A stretch of 64,000 bases of DNA, from NCBI GenBank assembly GCA_022824025.1, contig JAJEBF010000013.1, positions 1 to 64,000 of the forward strand, given 5' to 3'. Source of the stretch: Caldilineaceae bacterium. Lineage in GTDB: Bacteria; Chloroflexota; Anaerolineae; Caldilineales; Caldilineaceae. A model generated the notes under the pieces. It was not told the DNA's origin and did not search any database. It worked only from the letters and a program-made list of their open reading frames with translations. The translations under genes were made by a program, and so were the position numbers. This document shows, in pieces, positions 1-8,454 of this stretch (positions are counted from its first letter, which is position 1; the number at the start of each line of letters is the position of its first letter).

Positions 1-1
1 G

Positions 2-256
2 ATCGTCGCCATCAACGGCGTCGACGCCACTGCCGCCAATGTTGACAATGGCAGCTACCCGCTCGCACGGCCGCTGTACATCTACTCCGATGCCGGCATC
101 ATGGCCGAAAAGCCACAGGTCGCCGCCTTCGTCAATTTCTACCTGACCTACGTAAACGAGGAGATCGAACGCGTCGGCTACTTCCCCGCCGAAGCTTCCG
201 TTCTCGAAGCCGCCAAGCAGAGCCTTCTGAACGCCATGAAGGCCATCGAACAGTAG
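2..256 (+). CDS. pstS: Phosphate ABC transporter substrate-binding protein PstS, C-terminal fragment
   Basis: The frame is open from the first bases of the window to a TAG at 254-256, giving the last 84 residues of a protein whose start lies upstream. The visible end ([10 protein letters not shown], then [14 protein letters not shown] and VGYFPAE) matches the C-terminal lobe of PstS-type phosphate-binding proteins, where the chain returns to the hinge and ends in a helix. PstS captures phosphate outside the membrane and hands it to PstCA. The pstC-pstA-pstB genes follow on the same strand, which settles the assignment. The N-terminal lobe and signal sequence cannot be seen. Confidence 0.85.
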   Translation: MVAINGVDATAANVDNGSYPLARPLYIYSDAGIMAEKPQVAAFVNFYLTYVNEEIERVGYFPAEASVLEAAKQSLLNAMKAIEQ

Positions 257-309
257 CCAGACGCGCAGCTCGCTGCACGAGCTGAGTCTTTTGAAGCGCA
301 GGTCTATAG

Positions 310-340
310 GTTGGGGACAGGGGGTAGCCCTGTCCCCAAC
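310..340 (+). terminator. Perfect 13-bp hairpin between pstS and pstC
   Basis: The arms GTTGGGGACAGGG (310-322) and CCCTGTCCCCAAC (328-340) are perfectly complementary around a 5-nt loop and are followed by TTTCCT. It lies 53 bp after the pstS stop and 214 bp before the pstC start. Its position suggests a leaky terminator or mRNA-stabilising stem-loop that would leave pstS more strongly expressed than the downstream genes. The weak T-run argues against full termination. Confidence 0.6.
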
Positions 341-554
341 TTTCCTAATTGCAAGCGGTAGGTTTAGAATGGGCCCAAGCAGTGGGTTCTACTCCTGCAA
401 GAAGGAAAACAGGAGCTGGCAGACTACCGGCGGAGAGGCTGCAAGGAATCGCGAACTTCTCAATGCGAACCGTGAAGAACCTTTGGGCTTTCGGCCCGCC
501 GCGCACACCTATGCCGGCCTGCCAGCAGAAGTCTTTAATGAGCAAGGAGAAATC

Positions 555-1565
555 ATGACACAATCGGCGCCAGTTGCGCAAGCTGCCATTTCTGCCGAGT
601 CAATGCGAGGACCGGTGGCAGGCGCTGAAAGCACGGGCGAAACAGTCGTGGGCGGTGGTCCTCAGTTTGATTTGAGACGCAGGCCAAGGGTCGCCGAATC
701 CTTTATCCAGGGCTTCCTATTCCTTTGCGGCGCCATCTCGATCCTGACGACTTTGGGCATCGTCTATGTCCTGGGGCGCGAGTCTCTGCTTTTCTTCGCA
801 AACGAGGAAGTGAACCTGCTCAAGTTCTTTGGCGGCACGGAGTGGCAGCCGGCCATCGGCAGATTTGGCATTTGGCCTCTTGTAACGGCCACACTGATGG
901 CCAGCCTGATTGCCATGGCGGTGGCACTGCCGATGGGACTGTGTATCGCAATCTATCTAAGCGAATATGCCGGCCAAAGAACGAGGAGCATCTTGAAGCC
1001 GATTCTTGAAGTCCTGGCAGGGATTCCCACGGTCGTTTACGGCTACTTTGCCTTGACGTTCATGACGCCATTGCTGCGCGGCATATTTGGCCGGGACATC
1101 GTCGAAATCTACAACACCGCCTCCGCCGGCATCGTGATTGGCATTCTGGTCATACCGCTTGTCAGTTCCATGAGCGAAGATGCCTTGAGCGCGGTACCCG
1201 GCTCTCTGCGCCAGGCTTCGTATGGCGTGGGCGCGACGAGACTGGAAACAGCCGTACGGATCGTATTGCCGGCTGCGCTCTCAGGTGTCGCAGCGGCATT
1301 TATCGTCGCGATTTCCCGGGCGATCGGAGAGACGATGATTGTGGCCATCGCCGCCGGGGCCGGCCCGAACTTTACGTTTTCTCCCTTCCGCGCCGCTGAG
1401 ACGATGACCGGACACATAGTCCGAATCAGCGGCGGCGACCTCAGCTACGATTCGATCGACTACAACAGCATCTTTGCCATCGGCTTGCTTCTCTTCATGA
1501 TGACCCTTAGTCTGAATATTTTGAGCCAGTGGATCGTACGGCGCTTCAGAGAGGAGTATGAATGA
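555..1565 (+). CDS. pstC: Phosphate ABC transporter permease PstC
   Basis: A 336-residue inner-membrane permease subunit of the Pst high-affinity phosphate importer. After a polar N-terminus of about 45 residues there is a first membrane segment, a short extracytoplasmic loop, and a BPD_transp_1 domain. The cytoplasmic EAA-type loop that contacts PstB is visible as [20 protein letters not shown]. The ATG at 555 is chosen because AAGGAG (544-549) sits at good spacing. An in-frame upstream start at 291 would run through the hairpin at 310-340 and add sequence unlike the family. The gene overlaps pstA by four bases. Confidence 0.93.
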   Translation: MTQSAPVAQAAISAESMRGPVAGAESTGETVVGGGPQFDLRRRPRVAESFIQGFLFLCGAISILTTLGIVYVLGRESLLFFANEEVNLLKFFGGTEWQPAIGRFGIWPLVTATLMASLIAMAVALPMGLCIAIYLSEYAGQRTRSILKPILEVLAGIPTVVYGYFALTFMTPLLRGIFGRDIVEIYNTASAGIVIGILVIPLVSSMSEDALSAVPGSLRQASYGVGATRLETAVRIVLPAALSGVAAAFIVAISRAIGETMIVAIAAGAGPNFTFSPFRAAETMTGHIVRISGGDLSYDSIDYNSIFAIGLLLFMMTLSLNILSQWIVRRFREEYE

Positions 1566-2857
1566 TGGCACTCAATCAACAGCAGACCGCTTCCCAGCCG
1601 ACGGGCGGGCTAATGCCTTCCGGTCCCGCCTACCACGAACGGGTGAAGGCCAGGCAGCGTCGGGGGAGGCGTTGGGCGATCATCTTTCAGGCGGCCATGC
1701 TATCCGGCATCATCGCGTTGTGCGCGCTCCTCTTCAATATTCTCAACCAGTCGTTCGGCTACGTCGCCATCATCAACAACATTGACCCAGCCGAACTGGC
1801 GATTGACGGCGTTCCCTTAAATGAATTATCCAAAGATCAGTTGGTAGGGATTCTGGAGGCAAATGTATCCGCGGGCCTGATGCGGCGCTATGAAAACGAC
1901 ATGCCGTTCGCCCAGCGAACCAGCGAAAGTGTCCATGAACTGATCCTGGAACGGGTTGTCGAGCCGCAAGTACAGGCAACCTGGGGACTGTTCGAATCCG
2001 CATTCGCTCGCGGCAGCGTTTTCGCCGATGCTGAAGAGCGGTTCCCTGGTTCCGAAGTCTACTTTCGCAGTTGGCTCACAACCAGCTTCATAAGCAAGTC
2101 TCAGTCGAGCGAACCGCTTCGCGCCGGGGTTCGGACCGCCATTTTCGGGTCGCTTTGGGTCGTTGCGATCACGATTCTCTTCTCCTTCCCCATTGGTGTT
2201 GGGGCTGCAATCTACCTTGAAGAGTACGCCCACAGAGAGCGTCTGCTCAACAGGTTGATTCAGACGAACATAAACAATCTCGCCGGCGTTCCTTCAATCA
2301 TCTACGGCATGTTAGGGTTGGCGATCTTTGTCCGCATACTGGAGGTGTTTACCAGTGGAGCGTTCCTTGGCATAGGCGATCAATCCACCGCCAACGGCCG
2401 CACGATCATCTCTGCCGGTCTCACGCTTGGGCTGTTGATTCTTCCCCTCATCATCATCAACGGCCAGGAGGCGATCCGGGCGGTCCCCAACTCCTTGCGT
2501 CAGGCCGGCTTCGGTCTCGGGGCGACCCACTGGCAGGTGATCTGGCATCACGTTTTGCCCAGCGCCATGCCCGGCATCCTCACAGGGACGATCCTGGCGA
2601 TAAGCCGGGCCATCGGTGAAACCGCGCCGCTGGTCGTTGTGGGCGCTTCAACATTCATCGCCTTGGATCCGAGCGGCCCGTTCTCGAAGTTCACGGTCCT
2701 GCCGATCCAGATTTACCAGTGGACTTCGCGGCCCCAAGACGAGTTTCGAAACTTGGCGGCAGCCGCCATTCTCGTCCTGCTGGTCCTATTGCTGACCATG
2801 AACGCCTCGGCCGTCCTGTTGCGAAATCACTTCAACCGCGGTCAGGCCAACGCATAG
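1562..2857 (+). CDS. pstA: Phosphate ABC transporter permease PstA with enlarged N-terminal loop
   Basis: Second permease subunit of the Pst importer, partner of PstC. The C-terminal part (roughly residues 180-425) is a standard PstA permease domain with the EAA loop [20 protein letters not shown] and the segment [16 protein letters not shown]. The protein is 431 residues; PstA is usually about 280-300. The excess is a hydrophilic stretch of about 130 residues between the first membrane helix (ends near residue 65) and the permease core. The start overlaps the pstC stop, with GAGGAG just upstream, so translation is coupled. A second ATG at 1565 is an equally possible start. Confidence 0.92.
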   Translation: MMALNQQQTASQPTGGLMPSGPAYHERVKARQRRGRRWAIIFQAAMLSGIIALCALLFNILNQSFGYVAIINNIDPAELAIDGVPLNELSKDQLVGILEANVSAGLMRRYENDMPFAQRTSESVHELILERVVEPQVQATWGLFESAFARGSVFADAEERFPGSEVYFRSWLTTSFISKSQSSEPLRAGVRTAIFGSLWVVAITILFSFPIGVGAAIYLEEYAHRERLLNRLIQTNINNLAGVPSIIYGMLGLAIFVRILEVFTSGAFLGIGDQSTANGRTIISAGLTLGLLILPLIIINGQEAIRAVPNSLRQAGFGLGATHWQVIWHHVLPSAMPGILTGTILAISRAIGETAPLVVVGASTFIALDPSGPFSKFTVLPIQIYQWTSRPQDEFRNLAAAAILVLLVLLLTMNASAVLLRNHFNRGQANA

Positions 2858-2874
2858 AGGAGCGCTAAACCACC

Positions 2875-3708
2875 ATGACAGTCGCCATTGAACGTCCCGC
2901 CCAGACACAGTCTGGGGGAGCCGCAGCGTCCGCGAATGCGACCGGCAGGTTTGCCATCGAAGCCGGAAAGATGAACGTCTTCTACGGCAGTTTCTGCGCA
3001 GTTCGCGATGTAGACATGCGCGTCCCGACAAACAAGATTACCGCCATCATTGGGCCTTCCGGTTGCGGCAAGAGCACGGTCCTGCGCTGCTTCAACCGCA
3101 TGAACGATCTGATTGCCAGCGTACGGATCGAAGGCGAGGTCCTGTTTCAGGGCCAGAACATCTACGACGACAGTGTCGACCCTGTGGAAGTCAGACGCCG
3201 AATCGGTATGGTCTTTCAGAAGCCGAACCCTTTCCCGAAAACGATCTATGAGAACGTCGCCTGGGGCACGCGCATCAATGGGTTCCGCGGGGACATGGAC
3301 GAGATGGTCGAGAAGGCTCTCCGCTCGGCCGCGCTATGGGATGAAGTGAAGGACAAGCTGCAACAGAGCGCTCTCGGCCTTTCCGGCGGACAGCAGCAGC
3401 GGCTTTGCATTGCCAGGGCCATAGCGGTTGAGCCGGAAATCATTCTGATGGACGAGCCAGCCTCCGCCTTGGACCCCATCGCCACGTTACGCATCGAAGA
3501 TTTGATGAAGGAGCTCTCGGAGAAGTACACAATTATCGTCGTTACTCATAATATGCAGCAGGCCGCGCGTATCTCAGATTTCACCGCCTTTTTCAGTGTT
3601 GACGAAAACCGGACCGGCAATCTCATCGAGTTTGACGAAACAGAGAAGATCTTCACCAATCCCAGCCAGAAGAGCACTGAGGACTATATTACTGGGCGGT
3701 TCGGATAG
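2875..3708 (+). CDS. pstB: Phosphate ABC transporter ATP-binding protein PstB
   Basis: A 277-residue ATPase that powers phosphate import on the cytoplasmic face of PstCA. Walker A is GPSGCGKST at residues 60-68, the ABC signature LSGGQ at 169-173, and Walker B IILMDEP at 189-195, followed by SALDP and the H-loop VVTHNMQQA. The segment [11 protein letters not shown] is characteristic of PstB. An N-terminal tail of about 25 Ala/Ser/Thr-rich residues precedes the domain. It starts 17 bp after pstA with AGGAG upstream, so it belongs to the same operon. Confidence 0.95.
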   Translation: MTVAIERPAQTQSGGAAASANATGRFAIEAGKMNVFYGSFCAVRDVDMRVPTNKITAIIGPSGCGKSTVLRCFNRMNDLIASVRIEGEVLFQGQNIYDDSVDPVEVRRRIGMVFQKPNPFPKTIYENVAWGTRINGFRGDMDEMVEKALRSAALWDEVKDKLQQSALGLSGGQQQRLCIARAIAVEPEIILMDEPASALDPIATLRIEDLMKELSEKYTIIVVTHNMQQAARISDFTAFFSVDENRTGNLIEFDETEKIFTNPSQKSTEDYITGRFG

Positions 3709-3733
3709 AATCCGAATCCTCGTAGAGGATAAC

Positions 3734-4159
3734 ATGAGCAAAAACAAGAAACGAGTACTCATACTATGCACCGGCAACTCCTGCCGAAGTCAGATGGCGG
3801 AAGGCCTCGTTAATGCGTATATGGGCGATGAGTGGCAGGCATTTTCGGCCGGTACGGCCCCATCAGGCATGGTTCACCCGTTAGCCGTGAGAGCGATGTC
3901 GGAAATCGATGTCGACATAAGCGAAGGCGTTACGCAGTCCGTAGACGAGTTTCAGGAGCTTAACCCCGACCTGGTTGTGACCGTCTGCGACAGCGCCGCC
4001 CAGAACTGCCCCGTTTGGCTTGGGGACGAGGAGGTTGTCCATATGCCCTTTGATGATCCCACCAAAGTGCTGGGCAACGATGCAGTGAGAATGGAAGCCT
4101 GCCGGCAGGTAAGGGACTTGATGAAGGAAGAGCTGCTCGCGTCACTTCAGAGTCGTTAA
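3734..4159 (+). CDS. arsC: Thioredoxin-coupled arsenate reductase (LMW phosphatase fold)
   Basis: A 141-residue protein of the low-molecular-weight phosphatase superfamily. The P-loop CTGNSCRSQMAEG starts at Cys12. A second pair, Cys85 and Cys92 (VCDSAAQNCP), matches the Cys82/Cys89 relay of Staphylococcus-type ArsC, which reduces arsenate to arsenite using thioredoxin; plain tyrosine phosphatases lack this pair. It sits between pstB and phoU (25 bp after pstB). This placement makes sense because Pst-type importers can also carry arsenate. The ATG at 3734 gives the family N-terminus; longer in-frame starts would overlap pstB. No arsenite efflux gene is visible nearby. Confidence 0.85.
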   Translation: MSKNKKRVLILCTGNSCRSQMAEGLVNAYMGDEWQAFSAGTAPSGMVHPLAVRAMSEIDVDISEGVTQSVDEFQELNPDLVVTVCDSAAQNCPVWLGDEEVVHMPFDDPTKVLGNDAVRMEACRQVRDLMKEELLASLQSR

Positions 4160-4184
4160 CGTTTTGGCAAAAAGGAGGCCATTG

Positions 4185-4853
4185 ATGGGTCAACTATTGC
4201 GCACCTCATTTGCCAGGGAGTTGGAAACGCTTCAGACCGATACACTCATGCTCGGCAGCATGGTGATCCAGGCCTTAAAGGAGTCCGTCGAAGCTCTCAG
4301 GCGCCGGGATATGGACGTTGCGAGGCGTTTAATCAAAGAAGATGAAATTATCAACAGCAAGCGATTCGAAATCGAAGCCGACTGTCTTCGCTTGATTGCA
4401 ACCCAACAGCCCATGGCAGGGGACCTTCGACTGATTGCCGCGGTTCTCGAAATCAGCACGGAGCTGGAACGAATCGGGGACTACGCGAAGGGGATTGGCC
4501 GCATCATATTGCTGATTGGCACAGAGGTCTTGATCAAGCCCTTGGTCGATATACCCAAAATGTGCGACATTGCTACGGAGATGCTACAACAGTCCCTCGA
4601 CGCCTTCCTGCACCAGGACCTGGAAGCGGCCCGCACCATCCCGCTCCGCGATGATGAGGTCGACGATCTGTACAATCGAGTGCACCGCGACTTGATCGAA
4701 ATGATCCTGGAGGATACGTCCTTGATTGACCGCTGCAACTACCTGCTCTGGGCTGCCCATAACCTGGAGAGGGCGGCCGACAGGGTCTCCAACATCTGCG
4801 AACGGATTATCTTCACTGTTACGGGAGAGTTCTTCGAGTTTGACATGAATTGA
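4185..4853 (+). CDS. phoU: Phosphate signalling protein PhoU
   Basis: A 222-residue, all-helical protein with the two tandem PhoU domains typical of the family. The conserved metal-binding type segments are visible (LRLIAAVLEISTELERIGDY in the first half, NYLLWAAHNLERAADRVSNI in the second). PhoU links Pst transporter activity to phosphate sensing and limits uptake when phosphate is plentiful. The ATG at 4185 is preferred over an upstream TTG at 4164 because AAAGGAGG (4171-4178) lies six bases ahead of it. It is the last gene of the pst operon. No PhoR/PhoB pair is adjacent. Confidence 0.94.
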   Translation: MGQLLRTSFARELETLQTDTLMLGSMVIQALKESVEALRRRDMDVARRLIKEDEIINSKRFEIEADCLRLIATQQPMAGDLRLIAAVLEISTELERIGDYAKGIGRIILLIGTEVLIKPLVDIPKMCDIATEMLQQSLDAFLHQDLEAARTIPLRDDEVDDLYNRVHRDLIEMILEDTSLIDRCNYLLWAAHNLERAADRVSNICERIIFTVTGEFFEFDMN

Positions 4854-4873
4854 CGCCCGCCTCGGCCAGACCG

Positions 4874-4903
4874 ACGCTGGCATTCCAGTCGGAATTCCAG
4901 CGT
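4874..4903 (+). terminator. Hairpin after phoU
   Basis: ACGCTGGCATTCC (4874-4886) pairs with GGAATTCCAGCGT (4891-4903) with one mismatch around a 4-nt loop, 20 bp after the phoU stop. There is no T-run, so it may act as an mRNA 3-prime end stabiliser or a weak terminator for the pst operon. The following stretch to 5254 holds no convincing gene. Confidence 0.5.
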
Positions 4904-5254
4904 GTCCACCATTTGCCCACTCTGGCCCTGCGGATGTCCGTTTGGTTTCTCCACGCGGGCCGGGCGCGAAGCAGTGCCTTGCCTGTCTGGCCACGCCGCA
5001 ATGGATGCCGGACTTCGACTGCCCGTGGAGGGGCGCCCACGGACAGCAGCTAGCGTCGTCCCGCTCGCCGCGCCACAGTAGTTCCCATGGAGTACAGCTT
5101 GACGAAACGTTTGACTTCAGTTAGTATCCGGCACGGACTGCGCGATTCGCTCTTGCTTACCTGCCGATTCAGGAGTTTGCGCTTTTGACGATTCTTGCGT
5201 ATCATCTGAGACGCATCATGGCATTTTGCCAAAGTAAACGGGCTTTCGCACGCG

Positions 5255-5283
5255 TTGTCTCCGCGAAGAATTAGGGGTATAAT
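5255..5283 (+). promoter_or_regulatory. Sigma70-like promoter for the lipoprotein at 5395
   Basis: TTGTCT (5255-5260) and a perfect TATAAT (5278-5283) are separated by 17 bp. Transcription would begin near 5290, leaving a leader of about 105 nt before the strong ribosome site AGGAGGT at 5382-5388. Confidence 0.6.
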
Positions 5284-5394
5284 TCCTGGAAGCGGTAACT
5301 TTCAGGATTCGCCATTAGGCGTCACACTTTTCCTGTTGTTGCAGAAATCAATCATTATCCCACTCTTACCTAGTCCGCCCTTAGGAGGTATCAA

Positions 5395-6360
5395 ATGCTC
5401 AACCGACGTTTGACGTTCTGGGCCGTCATCATGCTTATTACAGTTCTTGCGTTGTCGGGCTGTGCCCCCCGCGCCGGTCAGGGCAGCGTCGCCGCAGATG
5501 CAGACCAGCTGGTCATCGATCTGCCCGCGCTCGTGCTTGATTTTGGTATGGATGGCACGCCGGCGATTCAGAACGCGGCTCTTTCTGACCTCGTAGCAAC
5601 GCTTGGCGTACCGCTGGACTTGCCCGTACCGCCGGAAATGGTCTTCCTGATGGAAGCCAGCAACATTCAGCACATCCAGGTGAGCAATACACCTGATGGT
5701 TTGCTGCTTCTGGTGAACGGCCGCAGCATTCCGTCAATCAGCTATGAAGGCGATTCACTGGCTGCCCTGCCGGGCGCGTTGAACACCTTTGGCATGGTCC
5801 TGCCGATGGCCGACCTGCTGTTTGCCCTGGTTGATCAGTTGGGCATCGGCGTCATTGCCCGTTTCCCGGTTGCGCCGGGCGCAGAAGAAATTCCTCTCTA
5901 CGTCGAGGGTGACAGCGAAGCCGCGATGGCTGCTCAAGCCGCACAGGAAGAGTTCCTGGCCGCAGTAGGCACGCCCCCGCGTATCAATCTGCCAATCTTC
6001 TACAATGCGGACGGCAGCTTCAATATCGGCGACCTCTCAATCGCAGAATTGAACGCCATGACCGACTATGCTCTTGCCCCACTGGCCTTGACACTGTCAC
6101 AGATCGGTATGGCCAGAATGCTCGGTATTTCCGAGTTGGGCATCAGCACCAATGTGGACGGTATCTCGATTTCCATTGACGGGACCGCGCTGCCGACATT
6201 GGACTGGTCCGACGGCAAGGCCAGCAACCTGCTGGAGCTGATCACCACGATTCCGGTGCTGGACATGGCCATGCCTGGCATGGGCTCCATGTTGCCGACA
6301 ATCAACCAGATTCTGCCGCTGGTCCAGGCGACGGAGTTTGATTTGACCTTGCACTTCTAA
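5395..6360 (+). CDS. Lipoprotein of unknown function with an internal duplication
   Basis: A 321-residue exported protein. The N-terminus (MLNRRL, a hydrophobic stretch, then LSGC with Cys23) is a clear lipoprotein signal. I do not recognise the mature domain. It is acidic, rich in Leu, Ile, Pro and Met, and has no obvious catalytic motif. The mature part appears to be two related halves: VSNTPDGLLLLVNGRSIPS in the first aligns with ISTNVDGISISIDGTALPT in the second, with similar predicted helix-strand order around both. A strong Shine-Dalgarno, its own promoter and a following terminator make it a monocistronic unit. Confidence 0.8.
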   Translation: MLNRRLTFWAVIMLITVLALSGCAPRAGQGSVAADADQLVIDLPALVLDFGMDGTPAIQNAALSDLVATLGVPLDLPVPPEMVFLMEASNIQHIQVSNTPDGLLLLVNGRSIPSISYEGDSLAALPGALNTFGMVLPMADLLFALVDQLGIGVIARFPVAPGAEEIPLYVEGDSEAAMAAQAAQEEFLAAVGTPPRINLPIFYNADGSFNIGDLSIAELNAMTDYALAPLALTLSQIGMARMLGISELGISTNVDGISISIDGTALPTLDWSDGKASNLLELITTIPVLDMAMPGMGSMLPTINQILPLVQATEFDLTLHF

Positions 6361-6435
6361 GTTGAGGCAGCAGGATTGGGCCGAGCCGGCTTCACGGCGC
6401 CGCTCACAAAGTTCAGTAGTTCCAGACTGACAAAA

Positions 6436-6472
6436 AAGGGTTGCGGCATCTATGCCGCAACCCTTCTGTTTT
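6436..6472. terminator. Bidirectional rho-independent terminator
   Basis: AAGGGTTGCGGCA (6436-6448) and TGCCGCAACCCTT (6453-6465) form a perfect stem with a TCTA loop. On the plus strand it is followed by CTGTTTT; on the minus strand by a run of six T. It can end both the lipoprotein transcript and the convergent elp3 transcript. The remaining bases to 6666 hold no recognisable gene. Confidence 0.85.
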
Positions 6473-6666
6473 CCATAGAGCCATTCATCACTACAAGACA
6501 TGCAAGGCGCGGACCCTGCAGAAAGAACTTCCTTTTCTTCTCTGGTCAACTTCAGGCCAAGAGCGTTTGTCTGTCAGATTTCTTTAGCGCAGTGGGAAGA
6601 CGATAGACGGCGCCACGACAACATGACTGGAATCAGCCGCAGACCGCCTGGACGGCGCAAAGGGAC

Positions 6667-8394
6667 TCAGGTTGAACCCGTCATGTACAGATTCCCAAGT
6701 TCGAAACCCCGCGCAGCATAGTAGGCTTGCGTACCGGTCGCGGCGATTACACTGATCCGTTCAAAGCCGGCTGCGCGGCTGAGCCGTCGAGCTTCTCGCA
6801 GGAGACGCGTGCCGACGCCGGCATGCTGCGCCGCCCCCGTTTCAGAACGCCCAATCGCAAGAGCCGGGCCGTACACGTGCACTTCGCGTATCATGGCCGC
6901 CCCTTGGATCTCATCCAGAAAGGCCCGGCTTCCCGCGGTTGCCGTTTTGGGAAGACTCAATCTGAGAAACCCTGCGAGCGGGAGGCGCGCCAAGTCTTCA
7001 CGCGGGCCGTTCTCCCCGCCGTCGACCGAAACGAACTGCAGGAAATGCTCGACAGTCAGATCCGTGGTGTAGGTTGAGACCGACAACCGCAGCGAATCCT
7101 CGCGAATCTGCTTGCGGCGCACCTCGCGGCAACGGATGCAGTGACAGCTTTTGCCCCGCCTCGCCAGCTCCCGGTGGACGACCTCACGCAGGTTGCTTGT
7201 CTTGACACCGGCCTCGATGTGATGGGCCGGGATGTCGCGAAACAGGCGGTTGATCCGCGTGTAGGGCGGCACGAACGGTTTGACATCCGCAAGCAGACCG
7301 ACCAGCTCCTGTTCGGTATAGGGATGATAGTTGCCTGCCAGCCACTCGTCGTAGAGCTCGGTTCCGGCGATCAGTGAGCATGGATAGATTTTGAGTTCGT
7401 CCGGCCGGATCGACTCATCGTCGAAGAAGCGGCGAAAGGAATCCCGATCCGAATCCAAAGTTGCTCCGTAGAGGTTGGGCATCCAATGCAGATGAATTTT
7501 GAATCCGGCAGTGCGCAGCAGGCCCAGGGCGTGCTTCACTTCGTCCACCGAATGACCCCGCTTGTTCAGTTCAAGTACGTGGTCCTCGAGGCTTTGGACG
7601 CCGATCTGTACCTTGGTTACCCCCAACCGGCGCATCTGTTTGATTTCGTCCGGCGTGATCCAGTCAGGTCTTGTTTCCACCACCAGGCCAACATTGCGGT
7701 GCGCGGAGAGGACGTTTTCCTGTTTGGCATCTTCCAGGCTGGAGGACGGTACCCATCCACTGTTGCCGAAAGCGTTCATCGCGTCGTAGCAGCGACGCAC
7801 AAACCACTCGCGGTAGTCCTGGCTGTAGGCGCCCCATGTACCGCCCAGGATCAGCAGCTCAACCTTGCTTGCGTCGTGTCCGATACTCTCAAACGCTTCG
7901 ATGCGGCCGTACGTTTGTTTGAAGGGGTCAAAACCGTCGCGTTCGGCCCTCTGCGCCCCTGGTTCATCGAAGATGTAGCTCTTGGGCATCCGCCAATCGT
8001 CGGGGCAGAAGATGCACTTTCCCGGACAGCCGGCCGGCGCTGTCAGAACCGTCACCGGTGCCACGCCGCTGGAGGTCCGCACCGGCTTCATGCGGATTCT
8101 GTCCAGAAGAGCCGAGTGAGGTTCCAGCTCGCCCTCTTCGATCAGGAAGCGGAAACCGGCAACCAGGTCAGACTTGGCATAGAATCCTTTGCCGTCCTTT
8201 GGGTATCGGGCTAGAATGGATCGCAGGGTACGACTGGCGTCCCAGTCCGATTCCTGTACGGCAAGAACCTCGCGGAAGATCGCGGCCAGCGCGGCGCGGT
8301 GATCAGCCGGTTCGAAGCTGCGTTTCTTCTGCCACTCCTGGGATATCTGCAATACCTCAGCCGGAATCTCTTCCGGTGTCAAGACTCGTCTCAT
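6667..8394 (-). CDS. elp3: Elp3-type tRNA wobble-uridine radical SAM/acetyltransferase
   Basis: A 575-residue Elp3 homologue. The N-terminal helical region is followed by a radical SAM domain with the cluster motif CPGKCIFCPDD and the conserved RMPKSYIFDEPGAQRAE segment. A GNAT acetyltransferase domain occupies the last 100 or so residues (HAGVGTRLL, then AYYAARGFE). Elp3 uses S-adenosylmethionine and acetyl-CoA to build carboxymethyluridine at tRNA position 34. The ATG whose first base is 8394 gives the family N-terminus; an upstream start at 8523 would overlap the divergent methyltransferase. No other Elongator subunit is present, as expected for bacterial Elp3. It is divergent from a Trm9-like gene with about 60 bp between the starts. 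Confidence 0.93.
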   Translation of the reverse strand: MRRVLTPEEIPAEVLQISQEWQKKRSFEPADHRAALAAIFREVLAVQESDWDASRTLRSILARYPKDGKGFYAKSDLVAGFRFLIEEGELEPHSALLDRIRMKPVRTSSGVAPVTVLTAPAGCPGKCIFCPDDWRMPKSYIFDEPGAQRAERDGFDPFKQTYGRIEAFESIGHDASKVELLILGGTWGAYSQDYREWFVRRCYDAMNAFGNSGWVPSSSLEDAKQENVLSAHRNVGLVVETRPDWITPDEIKQMRRLGVTKVQIGVQSLEDHVLELNKRGHSVDEVKHALGLLRTAGFKIHLHWMPNLYGATLDSDRDSFRRFFDDESIRPDELKIYPCSLIAGTELYDEWLAGNYHPYTEQELVGLLADVKPFVPPYTRINRLFRDIPAHHIEAGVKTSNLREVVHRELARRGKSCHCIRCREVRRKQIREDSLRLSVSTYTTDLTVEHFLQFVSVDGGENGPREDLARLPLAGFLRLSLPKTATAGSRAFLDEIQGAAMIREVHVYGPALAIGRSETGAAQHAGVGTRLLREARRLSRAAGFERISVIAATGTQAYYAARGFELGNLYMTGST

Positions 8395-8454
8395 GATTTC
8401 GGGAAACTCTGCCGAGTTGTCTCTGTGGTCGATCAGCAAGCACGCCTCCGTCTG

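Noticed and set aside
310-340. Relation between the pstS hairpin and the 95-bp element at 48299, which both follow GGGGACAGGG
   Set aside because: Only about ten G-rich bases are shared; the rest of the two sequences does not match.
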